Shown here: in pieces, positions 10,705 through 20,823 of the stretch
How the letters are laid out: each line of letters starts with the position of its first letter
Position numbering within the stretch: position 1 is the first letter of the stretch
Source: Nelumbo lutea
Taxonomy: Eukaryota; Streptophyta; Magnoliopsida; Proteales; Nelumbonaceae
DNA: 64,000 nucleotides
NCBI GenBank assembly: GCA_022828595.1
Contig: JAKGHH010000005.1
Coordinates: 27,292,193 to 27,356,192, forward strand
Reading direction: 5' to 3'
Notes under the pieces: model-generated
The model's input: only the letters and a program-made list of their open reading frames with translations
The model's database searches: none
What the model was told of the DNA's origin: nothing
Program-made: the position numbers and the translations under genes

Positions 10705-10845
10705 GTAACCATCTGCTTCTAAAAGAACTTCTTGACATTTTGCAGAGACAAGTGTCTATCAAATGGAAGCTTTCGCAAAGCAGTAGGGAGCTGGCTATCA
10801 AAAAATCCATATATTTGATCACCGCCCGGTTGCCTAAAATTAAGA
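10705..10845 (-). pseudogene. Possible isolated exon, unknown protein
   Basis: On the minus strand, a pyrimidine-rich TTTCTTAATTTTAG is followed by an open stretch that includes GGDQIYGFFDSQLPTALRK and ends FDRHLSLQNVKKFF before a stop. It reads more like real protein than the flanks, and the acceptor is well placed. I do not recognise the family. It is 60 bases downstream of the RING-H2 fragment on the same strand and could be from the same captured gene or an unrelated one. Confidence 0.2.
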
Positions 10846-10897
10846 AAATGCAATTCATAGAACCAATCTTCACAGTATTTTATTTGAATGCATAAAA

Positions 10898-11064
10898 TCA
10901 ATCTCCACAAGAATTCCTCTTTGCAAGTCATGGCAGTATACAAATCCAGTGAAACATGTGACCACAAGGCACATCTCTCCCTCCTCCCATCACTTTACAT
11001 ATCGCACACTCTGTCCCCACCCCACATAACCCCATTAATGGCAACGCCACCACCGCTATCATCT
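10898..11064 (-). pseudogene. RING-H2 zinc finger fragment, SGR9-like E3 ubiquitin ligase
   Basis: RING-H2 proteins are E3 ubiquitin ligases that bind an E2 through a cysteine/histidine cross-brace. The minus strand reads ECAICKVMGGGRDVPCGH, then MFHWICILP, a TGA stop, then LAKRNSC. This gives ligands C-x2-C, C-G-H, H-x2-C and a seventh Cys. The last Cys is lost because the frame ends two codons later. The stop replaces the conserved Trp. The block between the second and third Cys is shorter than usual. The CILPWL..RN.C wording is closest, from memory, to the plant SGR9 group. It is a short gene fragment, not a gene. Confidence 0.55.
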
Positions 11065-11109
11065 GCTGCGACCTCTTCCATCTCATCGCCACATCATGGC
11101 ATCCTGTTC

Positions 11110-11929
11110 CTGCATGGGCTGAGCAAAAACAAGATGGAGAATTTTTAAATGGATAATTTAAGAATTTTTAAAAATATATCAATCACGTGATGTAACATGT
11201 GAACCAAACATGACAGAAAGTTAATAGTAAAGGAGGTTTTAGATAATTCTCAAGAAACTTAAGGGTAGTTTAAGACAAGTAAACAATAAGAGTAGAGTTA
11301 TTCAATTACTCAATTTCCTAAACGATAGGGGTACTTTAAGAAATTTGCCTCTATATTTTTTATATTCCAACATCTATAAAAATTATTCTTATTTTGTCAC
11401 ATTAATTTTTGTTCAATATGATGAATATACAATATTATAAATGTTCTTAAATGTAGTGACAGAACTACTCGCTAGTTCTCAGCACTTACTAAGAATAGTC
11501 TTGGTTTACCTTTTCTCCAAAGTCATCAATTTGAGGTGCATTGATGCTTATTTAGTCCTTGTATAAATTCTTGCTATAAGTCGATGGCCTCTTCTATAGT
11601 TTCTTTGAAGGGTAAGGTTTTTACGTCCCCCTTCCTAGGTTTTTCCTTGTTTAGTTATTAATAAAGTTTCAAAAAAGTTTGGGGCTAAAAAAATGTTTTT
11701 TATAATTTTTTTTGTATTTTGATATTTTTTTGTGGTTTTATCTTTTTAAAATTTTTATTATTATTTAATTATGACATCAAGGATTGACACATTTTACCTA
11801 AAAGGCTGAATTGTTGACTCACTACCAAGAATAAAACAAATATTCTTTGTTACAATATTTTGTTAATATGGTTGTAGGTACATAGTGGTCAGTCAAACCA
11901 TCCGAATATAGAGGGTGTCAAACCAACAC
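11110..11929. other. AT-rich stretch without a gene
   Basis: Poly-T/poly-A rich sequence with no coding frame or family signal. It separates the RING fragment from Gypsy-1. Confidence 0.5.
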
Positions 11930-12110
11930 TACACGAATGTCTACGATAAGTCCATAACCCATCACATGTCTGCGACGAGTTCATAACTCATCGCACATCT
12001 ACGATGAACTCATAACCTGAAACATGTTGCGATGAACTTTAGAACCGCACGAACTTGCGATGAATATAAATCCAGCTCATGACTGTGATGAGTGCAAGCC
12101 CATAAAGGGA
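11930..12110 (+). repeat. About 29-bp degenerate tandem repeats
   Basis: Roughly six head-to-tail units of the form ACATGTCTRCGATGA then ACTCATAACCCATC run through this stretch. They decay to the right, where units still show TGCGATGAA or TGTGATGAG. They lie about 320 bases upstream of the Gypsy-1 TATA box, so they probably form part of its LTR (U3 side). The unit length varies from 25 to 31 bases. Confidence 0.6.
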
Positions 12111-12429
12111 TAGAAGTAAAGGAAAGAAGCATGCATGTTATTAAAAATGTGCGTGGCAAGATGCCTCGTAGGCTTAAACAAGGACATGTGAGACAATCAA
12201 TGACATCACCTGCGCCACGTCAGTTTAGGAGGGCCACAAAATGAAGTAGCAAACATGTATTATGAGAATCCCTAGATGAAAGGAAGGTTCATCCTTGAGA
12301 TATCTCATAAGACACGTGGTGAAACCCTTACAGAGCTCCCTGACTACTAACAATGAATTCGAGATTCCCTTTCCTAATGGGAATCAAACACTTTTGGCAC
12401 CTTTCTTTCAAAACCTCGGGATCTCTCCC

Positions 12430-12438
12430 TATAAATAG
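12430..12438 (+). promoter_or_regulatory. TATA box of Gypsy-1 LTR
   Basis: TATAAATAG is followed by GGGTCC and lies about 160 bases upstream of the gag ATG at 12597. This is a normal spacing for a gypsy LTR promoter and leader. I could not find a convincing primer binding site between them. Confidence 0.55.
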
Positions 12439-12596
12439 GGGTCCATCTGAGAATGAAATCATCCATCACCTCATTTTCCCTAGCCTTTAGCCTACCTTCT
12501 GCACTCGGTCTTCCTTTGTCCTTCAAGGAGACCCCCGTACGTAGCCTAGCCGCCACACTCACATTAGAATCTCTAGTTATTCCTTGATCATAGAGG

Positions 12597-14170
12597 ATGG
12601 TTTCATGCAGGATCAACCTTTCTCCCATTCCTAAAGAACACAACAACAACCAAGGGGATGTTAACCCAAAGATTGGAGATCAGTTTGGAATGGAGTCGAC
12701 CGAGCAGGTTGACATCAAAATACTCTTGAACAACATTTTCAAGTTCGAGTCTCATTTCAACTGCTTGTAACAGATGTAACAGGTGATGAGAACCACTCTG
12801 TAGCTTCTCCTCTAATAGTCAACTAGGACCAAATAGTCCCCTTTCACCCCAGCCGCTCCTCCTGCATCTATCCCCACCAGTTACTAGTTTGCCAATCAAA
12901 ACCCTACTATGCTTGAGCAACCTGCCAAGACCAGCCATACACCTATACAAACCAACCAACCCACCGTTGAACAGCCTCAAGTTACTTCTTAGACCAACCC
13001 GATGACAGAGGCACTGCTCAACTGTGATGAACTAAAAGAATACGTTCAAGGGCTGATGGTGGAGAATTAGAATAGGGCCCAGGCTTCCCTCATTTTACAA
13101 AAGCCCTACTGTGACTAAATCCTTTACAAACCTTACCCACCTGCTACGTTCTTCCCCAACAGTATCCACAATATGATGAGTAGAAGGGAAGCCCACAAGA
13201 GCATGAAAACAAGTTTGAGGATGTTTTGGGGTCCTTTTCTCTCGATGGGGATATGAAAGTCAGAGAATTCTCCAAATCTTTGACCGGGCTGACATATACT
13301 GGTTCATCAACCTAACCCGGGTAGCATTAACTTGTGGGTAGAACTAGCATAGAGGTTCCTGTCAAAGTGGTTTACCCGGGAGTGGAGAAGATCTTTTGGC
13401 TTATGGGATGAGATTTCAGAAGTTGACCCACTTAGTTTTCAATGAGCATGTCACTGAGAAGAACTTTGTCGTATAGTGCATGCAAGGCATGCAGCCTGCC
13501 TAAAGGATAGACATAGAAAATGTAGAAACTAAGACTTTTAGCCAGTTGTGAAAGAGAACAGAGAGAACGGTGCACACTATTAAAAGCACTTTGTTCATGT
13601 CCAAATCAGCCTTAGGACATATGAAAGAACAAGGTCTATGTTGTTGATTGAAAGCCTCACAATGATGGAGGGCCTAGGCAGGGGCCCTATTATTGCAATA
13701 ATGTCCAAGGCAAAAGAAATAATGCACCGACCCCTCCTCCTTTTGTCAACACCAAAGAGGAGGTGATCGTGATCATGAAAAAGCTCATGGAAGATTGTGT
13801 CATCAACCTACCTCCACCATCGGTGGGGATCGATTGAGAGAAGGAAAGGCACAGAGGAAGGTGGTGTACTTTTCACTAGTTGTCGCACCATAACCTCATG
13901 GACTGTTCTTCACTAAAGCGATTGTTTGTATAAAAGGTAAAACTTGATGATTTCATGAAGAGGAAGTTAGTGCAAGTAGAGACGAACCCCCTCCCCATAC
14001 ACACCCAAGGAGGAAGTGCCTTAACAAGGAGCCAGTGCCTCAACAAGATGACTCACAATCAAGGCATTGGAAGAGATGTTCAAAAGGTCGTTAGAGCCCC
14101 ACTGGTCCGATAAGACAAATGTGGAGTTCACCCAAGATGACATGTTGGCCACCGACCCCCACCACAACCG
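12597..14170 (+). pseudogene. Gypsy-1 gag
   Basis: The start is the ATG at 12597, after which the frame is open for about 57 codons. The Retrotrans_gag part lies around 13190-13500. Across shifting frames it reads FEDVLGSFSLDGDMKVREFS, KSLTGL, then MRFQKLTHLVFNEHV and a CMQGMQP end, which is the order seen in plant gypsy gag proteins. Further on (about 13860-13920), WCTFH...NLMDCSSLKRL resembles the modified zinc finger of these gags. Many TAG stops and shifts are present. It leads directly into the protease. Confidence 0.7.
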
Positions 14171-14189
14171 ACCCTTATATATCATAGCA

Positions 14190-14760
14190 AAGATAGGGGC
14201 TTTGAGATGAGGCAATCCATGGTTGATTCGGGAAGCTCCATGAACCTAATATCTGTCCACACCTTGAAGTTAATGAGCATCCAAAAGGAGACAATCAAGG
14301 GGTTACCCATGGAAGTGATGGACTTCAACGATAACACATCTATCACAGAAGGATCCATTGAGCTACCAATTGTGGTAGGGCCATTCACCATTGCCCAAGA
14401 ATTCTAGGTGATCTCAGAGAGGATTGTATACCATGCCCTACTAGGACGTCTGATGATACATGGGTTGGCCTTAGTCCCTTCAACATACCTGTAATGCATT
14501 AAGGCAAAGCACAAGGAACTTGTAGTGAGGATCTCGGTGACTCATGTCCCTTTTGATAAATTAGAAGCTTATCTATAGAATGAGATCTACTACACCAAAT
14601 TCTCCGAACCACGCGAATGAACTCCCTACTGCACCAAAAAGGAAGAAGAGGATGAGGTGCGACCGACGATGACTGGAAGAGCTACTACACCATTGTAGAG
14701 GAGTACGAGGATGGCAAGGCACCAACTACTAAGAAATCCATCCCATAGGTATGACTTTAC
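14190..14760 (+). pseudogene. Gypsy-1 aspartic protease and start of the RT linker
   Basis: The frame at 14207-14407 starts MRQSMVDSGSSMNLISV. DSGSS is the catalytic loop of a retropepsin, here intact. It continues with TIKGLPMEVMDFNDNTS. After a TAG comes LGRLMIHGLALVPSTYL, matching the flap-and-tail part (LGR....). The linker then reads DWKSYYTIVEEYEDGKAP up to 14755, where similarity stops. The open frame on the opposite strand (14182-14391) is a shadow. The remaining linker and RT resume after Athila-I at about 19560. Confidence 0.75.
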
Positions 14761-15296
14761 AATTAATGTTTGATCACATATCATGAAACAATCACTATAG
14801 GCTATATTGTCATTGCTCAACTTGAAATAACCAATATGATTGATATTTTCCATACATACATTATCAAAAAAAATTGTTGTACTACGATCATCAAATTCAA
14901 GTCAACCACTGTACATGCATCTTTTATTGAGATCAAAATTGCCATGTACTTATCACTCAAACTATGCATACAATACTCATATATCTCCATCATTGCACGC
15001 ATACACTCCGGATGGAAATGGTTATTGCACTCTCTAATATGTATATATCCATGTGCTCATTTTGAGTGACTTTCAACCAGAACCATTTCATTGTACCATC
15101 TTTGCAAAAGAAAATTTTGATGATCTCATCGTAGAAGGACACTGAACGATCTAAACAAAGTTTACTAGAATCAAAGGTACGACACACTAAAAATATACAT
15201 GATAACTTTGTATTTTGATGCTTTAAGGGCATCATTTTAGGGGTATTTTAGACCTTAGACAGACTAATCTATACCATTTTTTCAATTAAATTCAAT
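14761..15296. other. Unassigned 540-bp stretch between Gypsy-1 and Athila-I
   Basis: It is AT-rich, with overlapping open frames on both strands (for example minus 14990-15235 and plus 14770-15069), but none has a motif I recognise. It is neither gypsy pol nor Athila LTR. It may be a fragment of a further inserted element. Confidence 0.35.
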
Positions 15297-16240
15297 GTTG
15301 TGACCTCCAAGGGTCCCTATACAAATTCTGGGTAAAAACTGGGAAATTTATAGAGTTTTTTATAGATTTTGGGAAGCTAATGAGAATTCCAGCTAAGGGA
15401 AGGGGTGTTTCTGTGAAAAACTTAGCACAGGAGGGTGCCTCCTATTTGCTAAACCCAAAAAGGCACCCCTCCTACTGTATTAGCATACTCCCCTCTCCTT
15501 ATAAAATACTAGGGCACCTCCCTACTCATTCTTTTCACCTCTAACAAACCCTATCCGCCCCTAACTTCTAAATCTTCACCTTCCACTCCTCCCTAACATC
15601 TAATCTCAACCATCCAAGCCTTAGAGAAGGGGTTGGTCAATTCACCCGGTTCACAAGGATAAGGTTTCTTGAGGAGTTCAAGGGTTGTAGAAAGGAAGGA
15701 CGCCTAGATCTTGTCATAAGGGATTCCTACAACTAGTCCAGCCAATCTGCAACTACCGCCACTAGATTTGATCAACCATCCCTTTCATTTTCTTTATTTT
15801 CTTTTATGTTATTTTTGTTCAAGCAATCTTTTAGATTTAATTTCTATTTGTTTATGTGTTTTGCATATCTGAATTCGTCCGGTTCAAGGCTAAGGTGTCT
15901 CAAGGGGTTTGAGGGCTAAATGGAGGGAGAAAGTGTGTATTTCATCTTCCCAGACAGCTACTTCCACTAGATCTAAATTCTGGATCATTTTTTGTTGATT
16001 TCAGTATTCTTTAATTCCTCAATTTTAATTATTGCCTTGTTCAATTCAGAACATTTAATTTCAGCATTAATAAATTTTATGTTCTTATTTTCTACAAATC
16101 CCAAGTATATTTTCCTTTTATTTGTCTGGAATGAAAATGCTAATTTTTATTCTTACTTACCTGTGGGTTTAACCTCTTCGTCACAACGTACTACATTGTT
16201 TAAGGTTACATAAGGATTGGAAAAATTTACAAATCTCTAA
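15297..16240 (+). repeat. Athila-I left LTR copy, promoter-deleted
   Basis: It matches 18186-19440 from GGGTCCCT onward, through GAGGGTGCCTCCTAT and the TTCACAAGG...AAGGTTTCTTGAGGAG block, to the TGTGGGTTT stretch near the end. Relative to the right copy it has lost about 310 bp between CCATCCAAGCCTTAG and CAATTCACCC. The ends are set by homology; the 3' border is uncertain by some 20 bases. Confidence 0.7.
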
Positions 16241-16470
16241 ACTAGTGCCACGGGAGTTTGACGACGCATCTCGGGCACACCAATACACACAATTAATAAC
16301 GGAGCCAAGAATACTAAAATCTACCCAAAATAGCAGGGACAAAAAGAGGAGACAATATAGTATTATGATGAAATCCACACGCCTCCCAAACATATGCAAG
16401 ATTCCATTAATGTGGTGGAAGAACCATTAGAAGAAATAAACATGGCCATAGAAGGAGCAGAAAAAAGGCC
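16241..16470 (+). repeat. Post-LTR segment, copy 1 (includes gypsy pol-like codons)
   Basis: It is nearly the same as 19441-19670. The last 130 bases encode YYDEIHTPPKHMQDSI...VVEEPLEEINMAIEGA, which in copy 2 leads in order into Gypsy-1 RT. Here it is joined instead to Athila gag. The first part (GACGACGCATC, ACCAATACACAC) lies where an Athila primer site and leader would be. Confidence 0.6.
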
Positions 16471-16489
16471 ATTATACATCTAGTTGAAT

Positions 16490-17510
16490 AGGACAGCTAG
16501 ACGAAGCCAATGAGTAGAGAGAAGTAGGACAACTACCGAGTCATCCGGTTGTGAAGCCTAGAAATCAGCCACTAGGTTTTCCTCCACAACAGGTTCAACC
16601 ACCTCCTAAGAACCCACAATTTGAAAATGCCAAGGCTATTACGACCTTAAGGAGTGGGAGGATTTTAGAGGACATGTACGAGAAAAAGAAATTTGAAAAC
16701 ATCATTGAAGAAGAAAAGGAGCAAGAAGACCATAAGTTGGGGGGAGAAAAAGGAAAGGAAATTTTAGAAGAAAAACCTATAGTGAGTCGACCTGTAGTTC
16801 CCTTTCCAACCGCACTTACAAATAGGCCATTGTGAAAGACAAAAGAGACTCGCAACGAGGAGATCAAAGAGTTAATCAAGCAAGTCCATATTAACATCCC
16901 TCTCCTCGACACTATCCAACATGTTCCAGCCTATGCCAATTTCTTGAAAGAGCTATGTGCTCAAAAGAGGGAGCCATGATCGGCCCTGCAAAAAGTGATG
17001 CTGTCGGCAGCTGTTAGTGCGGTTCTCCTAAACCAACTCCCCCAGAAAATGAAAGACCCTAGTGTTCCTCTAATAAGTTGTGTTATCTTTGGAATCATTT
17101 TTGATAGAGTCCTATTAGATCTTGGGGCCAATGTAAATCTGCTACCCTCTATTATTTATGAAAGGTTCAGGATCGGCGAGTTAAAACCTACCCCGACAAT
17201 TCTGAAACTCATTGATCCGTCAGTCAAGACTCCTCGAGGTGTTATTGAGGATGTTATTGTTAGAGTAGAGGATTGTTACTTCCCAGTGGATTTTATCGTC
17301 CAAGACATAACCCCAACCGAGGAACTGAGGAACTGAACCATAATCCGATAATCTTAGGGCATCTAGCAACTACCAATGCAAACATCAACTGTAAATCGGG
17401 AGAAATGGACATTTCATTTGATGAATAGAAAGTCCAAACTAAGTATCCAAACCTAGGGGAAGATGAGTTCAAGGTAGAGGTAGTGGACGACCTTGTAGAT
17501 GTCGTGTCTA
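16490..17510 (+). pseudogene. Athila-I gag C-terminus and protease
   Basis: This region matches the part of Athila polyproteins between the gag zinc region and RT. It opens near 16480 with IGQLDEANE and REVGQLPSHPVV. Then come ENAKAITTLRSGR and VHINIPLLDTIQHVPAYANF. The protease loop reads VLLDLGANVNLLPS: DLGA replaces D[ST]GA, as is usual in Athila. Next are RIGELKPTPTILKLIDPSVK and VIEDVIVRVEDCYFPVDFIV. After a frameshift near 17330, NPIILG and NANINCKSGEMDISF give the protease C-terminus. Stops are present. No RT follows: the next recognised feature is the post-coding motif at 17594. Confidence 0.8.
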
Positions 17511-18185
17511 CCCTTTGGTTAGACCAATCTGAGCCTTGTCTATGTAAAAAGAAAGTGAGTCTAGAAGTGTCGATGTGAGAAGTAAATAAACTTAGCGCTA
17601 GTTGGAAAGAAACCCAATGTAGTTTTCAGTTGCTTTTGCTTTTAGGATTAGAGTTTTTGTTTTCTTTATTCGAGACCAGTTGGCAGACCTTGAACCTCTT
17701 GGGAAAAACCCTCTTGATTGTTCCCTTTGGACCAAGTCCTTTGTAACATTCTAGTCATGCCATTAGGGACAATGGCATTTAAGTTGGGGGGTAAGGAAAG
17801 TAAAAAAAAAACAATAATAATAAGAGCTAAGCCATTAGAATTGCAGAACAAAAATTTTCACTAAAAAATTTAAAATTTTTTCCATTAAAAGAGATCCCCG
17901 AACAAAAAAAGTTGAGGAAATTGATAAAGAATATTAAAATTTGTAGAGATTGGTAGCAAGTAACATGAGTTAAATTGGTCTTATTTGAATGTTGTCGAAA
18001 CTGTTTAGAAATTGAAAATACTCCCAAGTTTGCCCCTATGAAGATAAGAAGAGAAAGATTGAGAAATAGAAATCAGACAAAAAATTCTTCAAATTAAGAG
18101 AGATAGTGGACTACCCCAAATAGTGTTGAATTTTACACACACATACACATACAAAAGAGAGAGAATAAAAAGTCAATGGACACAA
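17511..18185 (+). other. Athila-I 3' non-coding region
   Basis: It contains the GCGCTAGTTGGAAAGAAACC motif (from 17594, related to GCGC..TGGGAGGCAACCC in Athila-II), the hairpin/G-tract at 17757-17793, an A-rich run near 17800 and a purine run (AAAAGAGAGAGAATAAAAAG) about 20 bases before the right LTR copy, which may act as polypurine tract. There is no env-like frame. Confidence 0.55.
17757..17793 (+). other. Hairpin followed by G-tract, Athila-I
   Basis: A perfect 8-bp stem, ATGCCATT/AATGGCAT, with loop AGGGAC is followed by TTAAGTTGGGGGG. It is the same arrangement as in the other Athila-like elements of this window (see the findings). Confidence 0.7.
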
Positions 18186-19440
18186 CTCTGAGGGTCCCTG
18201 TGCAAATTTTGGGTAAAAACTGGGAAATTTACAGAGTTGTTTGCAAAGTTTTGGAAGCTAGTGAGAATTCCAACTAAGAGAGAGGGTGATTCTGTGAAAA
18301 ATTGAGCACAAGAGGGTGCCTCCTATCGGCTAAACCCAGAAAGGTGCCCCTCCTACTGTATTAGCATACTCCCCTCTCCTTAGCAAGCCCTAGGGCGCCT
18401 CCCCACTCATTCTTTTCACCTCTAACAAACCCTAGCCACCTCTAACAGCTAAATCTTCACCTTCCACTCCTCACTAACATCTAATCTCAACCATCCAAGC
18501 CTTAGCAACCTCTCATACCCTTAGATCTTCACCTTGCAATATCCACCCTCCATTCTAGGGCGCCACCTAACTCCTAATATCCACCTTTCAGTCCTAGGCA
18601 CCCAAATCTCCACCATTCAATCCTAGGAGCTTGAATACCAGCCCTCCATATTTACAGGCACTCTCTCCTTTTCACTCTAGCCATAGGATCCCTTTGTTTA
18701 ATCCTAACCCTCCATTCCTAAACCCTAGGGCACCCTTTTTTGCATAAACCCACTAGTTGTCCCTCTCTTTCTCTCTAATCCCAATTTTGTCCACCCTTCT
18801 CTATAAAAAGGACCCCAAGGCAATTCACCCAATTCACAAGGCTAAGGTTTCTTGAGGAGTTCAAGGGTTGTAGAAAGGAAGGACGCCCAGATCTTGTCAG
18901 GAGAGGTTCTTGCAAGAAGTCCAGCCAATCTGCAACTACCACCACAAGATTTGATCAACCATTCCTTTCATTTTCTTTATTTTCTTTTATGTTATTTTTG
19001 TTTGGACAATCTTTTAAATTTAATTTCTGTTTGTTTGTGTGTTTTGCATATCTAAATTCATTCAGTTCAAGGCTAAGGTGTCTCGAGGGGTTTGAGGGTT
19101 GAAGGGAGGGAGAAAGCATGTATTTCGTCTTCTCGAATAACTACCACCACTAGATCCAAATTCTGGATCATTTTTATCTTTTCTTTTTTTGTTGATTTCA
19201 ATATTCTTTAATTTATGAATTCTAATTATTGCCTTGTTCAATCCAAAACATTTAATTTCAGCATTAATAAATCTTATGTTTTTATTTTCTGCAAATCCCA
19301 GGTCTATTTTCCTTTTATTTGTTCTGGACAAAAATAATAATTTTTATTCTTGCTTCCCTGTGGGTTTGAGCCCTTCCTCACCATGTACTAGGTTGTTTAA
19401 GGTTATGTGAGGATTGGAAAAATTTATAAATCTCTAAATT
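18186..19440 (+). repeat. Athila-I right LTR copy
   Basis: This longer copy of the left LTR starts near TGAGGGTCCC and carries the full promoter segment missing from the left copy, including TATAAAAAG at 18802. It ends near TAAATTGGTGTC. That end is followed by sequence resembling a primer site rather than by a clear flank, which is unusual for a 3' LTR. Confidence 0.7.
18802..18810 (+). promoter_or_regulatory. TATA box in Athila-I right LTR copy
   Basis: TATAAAAAG is preceded by TCTC and followed by GACCCC, in the 310-bp segment deleted from the left copy. Confidence 0.55.
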
Positions 19441-19670
19441 GGTGTCATAGGTGTTTAACGACGCATCCCGGTTGCACCAATACACACAATTAATAACAGA
19501 GCCAAGAATACTAAAATCTACCCAAAATAGCAAGGACAAAAAGAGGAGACAGTAGAGTATTATGATGAGATCCACACACCTCCCAAACATATGCAAGATT
19601 CCATTGATGTGGTGGAAGAACCATTAGAAGAAATAAACATGGCCATAGAAGGAGCAGATAAAATGCCATT
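19441..19670 (+). repeat. Post-LTR segment, copy 2, continuous with Gypsy-1 RT
   Basis: Second copy of 16241-16470. From about 19550 it reads YYDEIHTPPKHMQDSIDV, then LEEINMAIEGADKMPLCIS, and continues without a break in homology into the Gypsy-1 RT linker. This is its natural context. Confidence 0.6.
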
Positions 19671-20823
19671 ATGCATCTCAGACAAGCCAGGATCGGAGGA
19701 GAAATAGAAGTTACTTGACCTACTGAAAGGTAAAAGAAACCTTTCCTCATCGTAAACATTAGACTTTTGTTAGAAGTAAAACTTATCTATGTTTTCTCTC
19801 ACAGAGTTCCAGGATGCCTTGCTTGGTCGTACGACCATATGCCGAGCTTGGACATTCAAACCAGTGAAACAACCATAGAGGATCTTCAAGCCAAAAATAG
19901 CTCTGAAAATCAAGGAAAAGATCGAACGACTTCTAAAATTAGGATTCATTAAGCCCATTGCACACCCACAGTGGTTAGCTAATATGGTTCCAGTTAAAAG
20001 GAAGAATGGACAACTCAGGTTTGTATTTGAAATCTAAGAACACAATTAGCTTTTAGTTATCATGACAAAATTAGTACACTAACTTCTCCCACCCCTACCT
20101 TTGGTGTTGTGTCGATTTTAAAGATTTGAACAAAGATTGCCCCAAAGATGATTTCCCTCTACCACACATGGATATCCTCATAGACTCAATGGCGGGAAAT
20201 CAACTATTCTCCTTCTTAGAAGCTTACAACGGATACAATTAGATTTTCATGGATCTTGTAGATGCACCACACATAGCCTTTCGGACACCAATAGGGAATT
20301 TCTAATACAAGATGATGCCCTTAGGTCTGAAGAATGCTGGAGCCACATATCAGAGGGTGATGACGAGCATTTTTCATGACAATATGCACAAGGAGATAGA
20401 GTGCTATGTAGATGACATAGTGGTTAAGGAAAATAAAAGGAAAGACCATTCTAAAGGTTTAGGAAAGTATTTGATAGATGTAGAACATTCAAGCTAAGAC
20501 TCAACCCTCTGAAGTGCGCATTCATAGTATAGCTCAGGAAGTTCCTAGGGTACAAAGTAGATCAAACTAGGATTCAACCAGACATGATTAAGTTGAAAGC
20601 AGTCCTAGACCTCCCAACTCCCAATAGTGAGTCTCAACTAAAGACCTTCCTAGGAAAAGTTTCCTACTTTAGAAGGTTTATCCCCGGCCTAGCACATGCA
20701 ACGATATTGCTACTAAAATTGACTAAGAAGTCTACTGAGTATAAGTGCTCAATGGAGCCTCAAGATGCCTTCAACCAATTGAAGAAGACTCTATACAAAG
20801 CCCCAACTATGCCACCACCTAAC
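19560..20823 (+). pseudogene. Gypsy-1 reverse transcriptase
   Basis: The N-terminal linker (EEYYDEIHTPP...) is followed, after shifts, by DHMPSLDIQ (the usual W.Y..MPGLD region), LLKLGFIKPIAHPQWLANM and KRKNGQLRFVF. The palm follows: MMPLGLKNAGATYQRVM, then the catalytic box ECYVDDIVVK, intact. The thumb reads LDLPTPNSESQLKTFLGKVS and YFRRFIPGLA. Stops and shifts are frequent. It is cut at 20823 by Copia-A; the connection to RNase H resumes at 30069. Confidence 0.85.
20819..20823 (+). repeat. Target-site duplication of Copia-A (left)
   Basis: CTAAC directly before TGTTAGACAG; the same five bases lie at 30064-30068 after the 3' LTR. Confidence 0.85.

Larger units (their letters stand above)
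15297..19440 (+). mobile_element. Athila-I: gag-protease-only Athila-like element
   Basis: Two copies of one long LTR-like sequence (15297-16240 and about 18186-19440) flank an interior with Athila-type gag C-terminus and protease only (16490-17510). This is followed by a post-coding motif, a hairpin and a G-tract (17594-17793). RT, RNase H and integrase are absent. The first copy lacks about 310 bp, including the TATA box. Both copies are followed by the same 230-bp segment, which in the right-hand copy runs into Gypsy-1 RT. The left unit is therefore not a simple element end. No target-site duplication could be established. Confidence 0.65.

Noticed and set aside
11930..12110. CRISPR-like array
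   Set aside because: Units are degenerate, contiguous and without spacers, and the context is a plant retrotransposon.
14182..14391. Minus-strand frame over the Gypsy-1 protease
   Set aside because: The plus strand carries the retropepsin loop DSGSS in the correct element order.
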